Assembly: GCF_000717595.1 (NCBI RefSeq)
Contig: NZ_JNZO01000039.1
Coordinates: 8,965-72,964, forward strand
Direction of reading: 5' to 3'
DNA length: 64,000 bases
Source of the DNA: Streptomyces flavochromogenes
Lineage (GTDB): Bacteria; Actinomycetota; Actinomycetes; Streptomycetales; Streptomycetaceae
The translations under genes were made by a program, and so were the position numbers. This document shows, one piece after another, positions 62,006 to 64,000 of the stretch. Numbering within the stretch: the first letter of the stretch is position 1; each line of letters begins with the position of its first letter. A model generated the notes under the pieces. That model worked only from the letters and a program-made list of their open reading frames with translations, was not told the origin of the DNA and searched no databases.

Positions 62006-63297
62006 GCACCGCACTCGTCGCGGACGGCTTTCCCGAGGAGCAGGTCCGGCAGCGCGCCCGGCACGGCGCCGGGGCCGTCTTCCCCGCAGAGGCGGGCTAC
62101 GGCACCGGACTGCTCGGCGCCGTTCCGGCCCCGTCCTCGGAGCGGGCCGGGTACGACCCGGACGACCTGCTGGAGCGGATCCGGATCGTGCCGCCCGTCT
62201 TCATGCCCGAGCGGCTGAAGAAGCTCATCGACCTCGCCCGCGAACCCCTCTACAGCGACGTCGAACTCGACTCCGTCGTCGGCGGGTTCACCAGCCGGCT
62301 GCCGCTCTACGTGTCGGCCTTCGGGTCCACCCGGGCAGCGAGCCACGACCTGGGCGAGGCCGCCGGGCGGCAGGCCGGAGCACTCGGCATTCCCCTGGTC
62401 ATCGGCGAGAACGTCGTCCCCGTCAACGGCTACCGCAGCGCCGGCGAGGCCGGTGCCTCCCCGCTGCTCGGCAGGATCGCCGCCTACGCCGAGGCCGCCG
62501 ACGACGAGCACGGCGGCGTCGTCGTCCAGCAGTCCACCGAGGACGCCGACGCCGAGGTCTGGAACCTCGTCTACAGCGACCCCGTCACGGAGCCCCTGCT
62601 CGCCACCGGCCGCCTCGCCTTCGAGCTCAAGGTCGGCCAGGGTGCCAAGCCCGGCCTCGGCGGGCTCACCCTGCTCGACCGGGAGACCGCGGGCCAGGTC
62701 GCCGAGCAGTACTCCCTCGACGAGGTGTTCGGCGCCGGCAGCGGCCAGGTGCTCCGGGTCGCCAGCCCCGGCACCTTCACCGAGGAGATCCTGCGTCAGC
62801 AGATCCGCCTCATGCGCAACAACTTCCCCCGGGCCCGGGTATGGGTGAAGCTCCACCCCGGCCGGGACGTGGCCCACGCCGCGGCCACCGCCTGGGCGGC
62901 CGGCGCGGACTCCGTCACCGTCGACGGCGCGGAGGGCGGCACCGCCTGGGCCCCCACCGGCTTCCTCACCCACGTCGGCCTGCCCCTCGCCGACTGCCTG
63001 CGCCGCGTCGGCCGCACCGACCACTGCCTCCTCGCCAGCGGACGCATGTGGGAGGGCACCCGCGCCGTCAAGGCCCTCGCCCTCGGCGCCCGCGCCGTCG
63101 GCCTCGGCCGCGCCGCGCTGCTCGCCGTCGACGAGGACCGCGAGGCCGGCCTGACCCGGCTCGTCGAAGCCCTCGCCCTCGAACTGCGGATGCTGACCAG
63201 TGCGGTCGGCAAGTACCACGTCAACGCCCTGGCCCCGGAGGACCTGCTCCTGCCGGACCGGTGGGAGCAGCCCCCGGCCGCCCCCGGCGCCGCCTAG
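62002..63297 (+). CDS. Stand-alone glutamate-synthase FMN-domain protein, no Fe-S cysteines
   Basis: A 431-residue flavoprotein resembling the FMN-binding barrel of glutamate synthase. Family segments: FELKVGQGAKPGLGGLTL (substrate/FMN loop), VWVKLHPGRDVAHAAATAWAAGADSVTVDGAEGGTAWAPTGFL (FMN-phosphate binding) and ALGARAVGLGRAAL. Glutamate synthases place a cysteine triad for a [3Fe-4S] cluster after this; here there are only two cysteines in the whole protein, in ADCLRR and DHCLLAS. So electrons must come from another donor or the enzyme acts differently. GTG at 62002 overlaps the preceding stop. Possible roles are reductive amination or imine/alkene redox of a precursor. Confidence 0.8.
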   Translation: MSTALVADGFPEEQVRQRARHGAGAVFPAEAGYGTGLLGAVPAPSSERAGYDPDDLLERIRIVPPVFMPERLKKLIDLAREPLYSDVELDSVVGGFTSRLPLYVSAFGSTRAASHDLGEAAGRQAGALGIPLVIGENVVPVNGYRSAGEAGASPLLGRIAAYAEAADDEHGGVVVQQSTEDADAEVWNLVYSDPVTEPLLATGRLAFELKVGQGAKPGLGGLTLLDRETAGQVAEQYSLDEVFGAGSGQVLRVASPGTFTEEILRQQIRLMRNNFPRARVWVKLHPGRDVAHAAATAWAAGADSVTVDGAEGGTAWAPTGFLTHVGLPLADCLRRVGRTDHCLLASGRMWEGTRAVKALALGARAVGLGRAALLAVDEDREAGLTRLVEALALELRMLTSAVGKYHVNALAPEDLLLPDRWEQPPAAPGAA

Positions 63298-63402
63298 CCC
63301 GCCTCAGCACCACCTACGCGATTCCCAGTCGTGGCCGTACGGGATGTCCGGCACGCCGCGAGACCCGTACCCGCCCGAACCTTCGAGAATGGTGTCGAGA
63401 AG

Positions 63403-64000
63403 ATGTCTCACCAGCACTCCGTCCTGGCTCCCGCCGTCGACATCGACGCGTACAACAGCACCGCCGTGCGGCTCCCCGAGGGCGCCCTGCACGAGTTGTT
63501 CGCCGCCCAGGCCGCACGGACGCCGGACGCCGTTGCGCTGGTGTGCGGGGAACGCGAACTCACCTACCGCGAGCTGGACTCGGCCGCCACGGTCCTGGCG
63601 CACCGCCTGCGGGACCGGGGCGTCCGGCCCGGCGACGCCGTAGGTCTCTTCCAGGACCGCTCCCTCGCCTACGTCGTCGCGATGCTCGCGGTGCTCAAGG
63701 CGGGTGGCGCCTACGTGCCGCTGGACCCGCGTCAGCCGGAGGAGCGGCGGGCGTTCATCCTCGCCGACACCGGGGCCGTACTCCTCCTCACCGACCGCGA
63801 CGAGCGGGAGGCGGCCTTCGCCGGCGACCTGCCGGTGCTGCGGCTGACGGAGGACGTGACGGTTCCGGAGGGGGACGGCGCGGCGGCCCTCGACGTGGCC
63901 GTCCATCCTGACCAGTTGGCGTACGTGATGTACACGTCGGGTTCGAGTGGGGTGCCGAAGGGTGTGGCGAACACCCATCGGAACGTGGTGGAGCTGGCGT
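63403..64000 (+). CDS. Non-ribosomal peptide synthetase, adenylation domain, 3' end outside window
   Basis: The frame is open to the window edge, giving 199 residues. After about 20 residues comes the start of an adenylation domain (LHELFAAQAARTPDAVALV, ELTYRELD). Core A1/A2 are AVLKAGGAYVPLDPRQPEE, and A3 is YVMYTSGSSGVPKGV near the edge. There is no condensation domain before it, so this is probably an initiating module or a separate A-domain protein. ATG at 63403 follows GAGAAG. The specificity-conferring pocket lies beyond the window. It begins 105 bases after the flavoprotein gene, in the same direction. Confidence 0.92.
   Translation, partial: MSHQHSVLAPAVDIDAYNSTAVRLPEGALHELFAAQAARTPDAVALVCGERELTYRELDSAATVLAHRLRDRGVRPGDAVGLFQDRSLAYVVAMLAVLKAGGAYVPLDPRQPEERRAFILADTGAVLLLTDRDEREAAFAGDLPVLRLTEDVTVPEGDGAAALDVAVHPDQLAYVMYTSGSSGVPKGVANTHRNVVELA

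Overview
The window is high-GC DNA with Streptomyces coding habits: many GTG and TTG starts, third positions dominated by G/C, and several 4-base stop/start overlaps. The gene set points to a Streptomyces chromosome: whiH beside hrdB, a parE/parC pair, B12-dependent nrdJ, ptsH with a DasR-type operator, and a cell-wall peptidase gene behind a c-di-AMP (ydaO-type) riboswitch. From memory and not checked, the order from nrdJ to thymidine kinase follows the nrdJ-hrdB-parE-parC-tdk stretch of the S. coelicolor core. No tRNA, rRNA, CRISPR array or insertion sequence was seen.

Layout. (1) 1-13 kb: the 3' end of nrdJ, a TerD protein, arylamine N-acetyltransferase, a DUF4937 protein, a divergent TetR/ABC-F pair, a histidine phosphatase, an ADP-ribosylglycohydrolase, an MFS efflux pump divergent from its TetR regulator across two near-identical palindromic operators, and rnhB. 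(2) 13-23 kb: a RecQ-type helicase fused to a phosphoribosyltransferase-like domain, divergent from a DUF4192 gene across an intergenic region with two inverted DnaA boxes; then a glycogen-debranching-like protein, a Nudix/winged-helix regulator with a leaderless-looking promoter, and an ABC ATPase-permease fusion. (3) 23-30 kb: whiH with a sigma-WhiG-like promoter, hrdB with an ECF-like promoter, a secreted trypsin-like protease, a DUF7455 zinc protein and parE. (4) 30-45 kb: two two-component systems around a DUF485/solute-symporter operon, a COG0523 GTPase with a coding hexanucleotide repeat, parC, a pair of M16 peptidases, the riboswitch and its M23 peptidase gene, an FCD-type GntR regulator and ptsH. 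(5) 45-51 kb: a GNAT/acyl-CoA synthetase fusion, a DUF5998 gene, a phosphodiesterase and thymidine kinase.

From about 51.4 kb the content becomes accessory. There is a small exported triple-repeat protein, a large AfsR-like SARP regulator, an XRE/NB-ARC regulator, a carbamoyltransferase, MbtH, and a tightly coupled operon. That operon encodes both glutamate (methylaspartate) mutase subunits, an asparaginyl-tRNA-synthetase-like enzyme without an anticodon-binding domain, a stand-alone glutamate-synthase FMN-domain protein, and the start of a non-ribosomal peptide synthetase that runs off the window.

Inferred logic of that cluster: glutamate is rearranged to 3-methylaspartate, which is activated or amidated by the synthetase-like enzyme, modified by the flavoprotein and possibly carbamoylated, then loaded by the NRPS. 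This precursor cassette is the best candidate here for undescribed biochemistry; the product cannot be named from the visible sequence.
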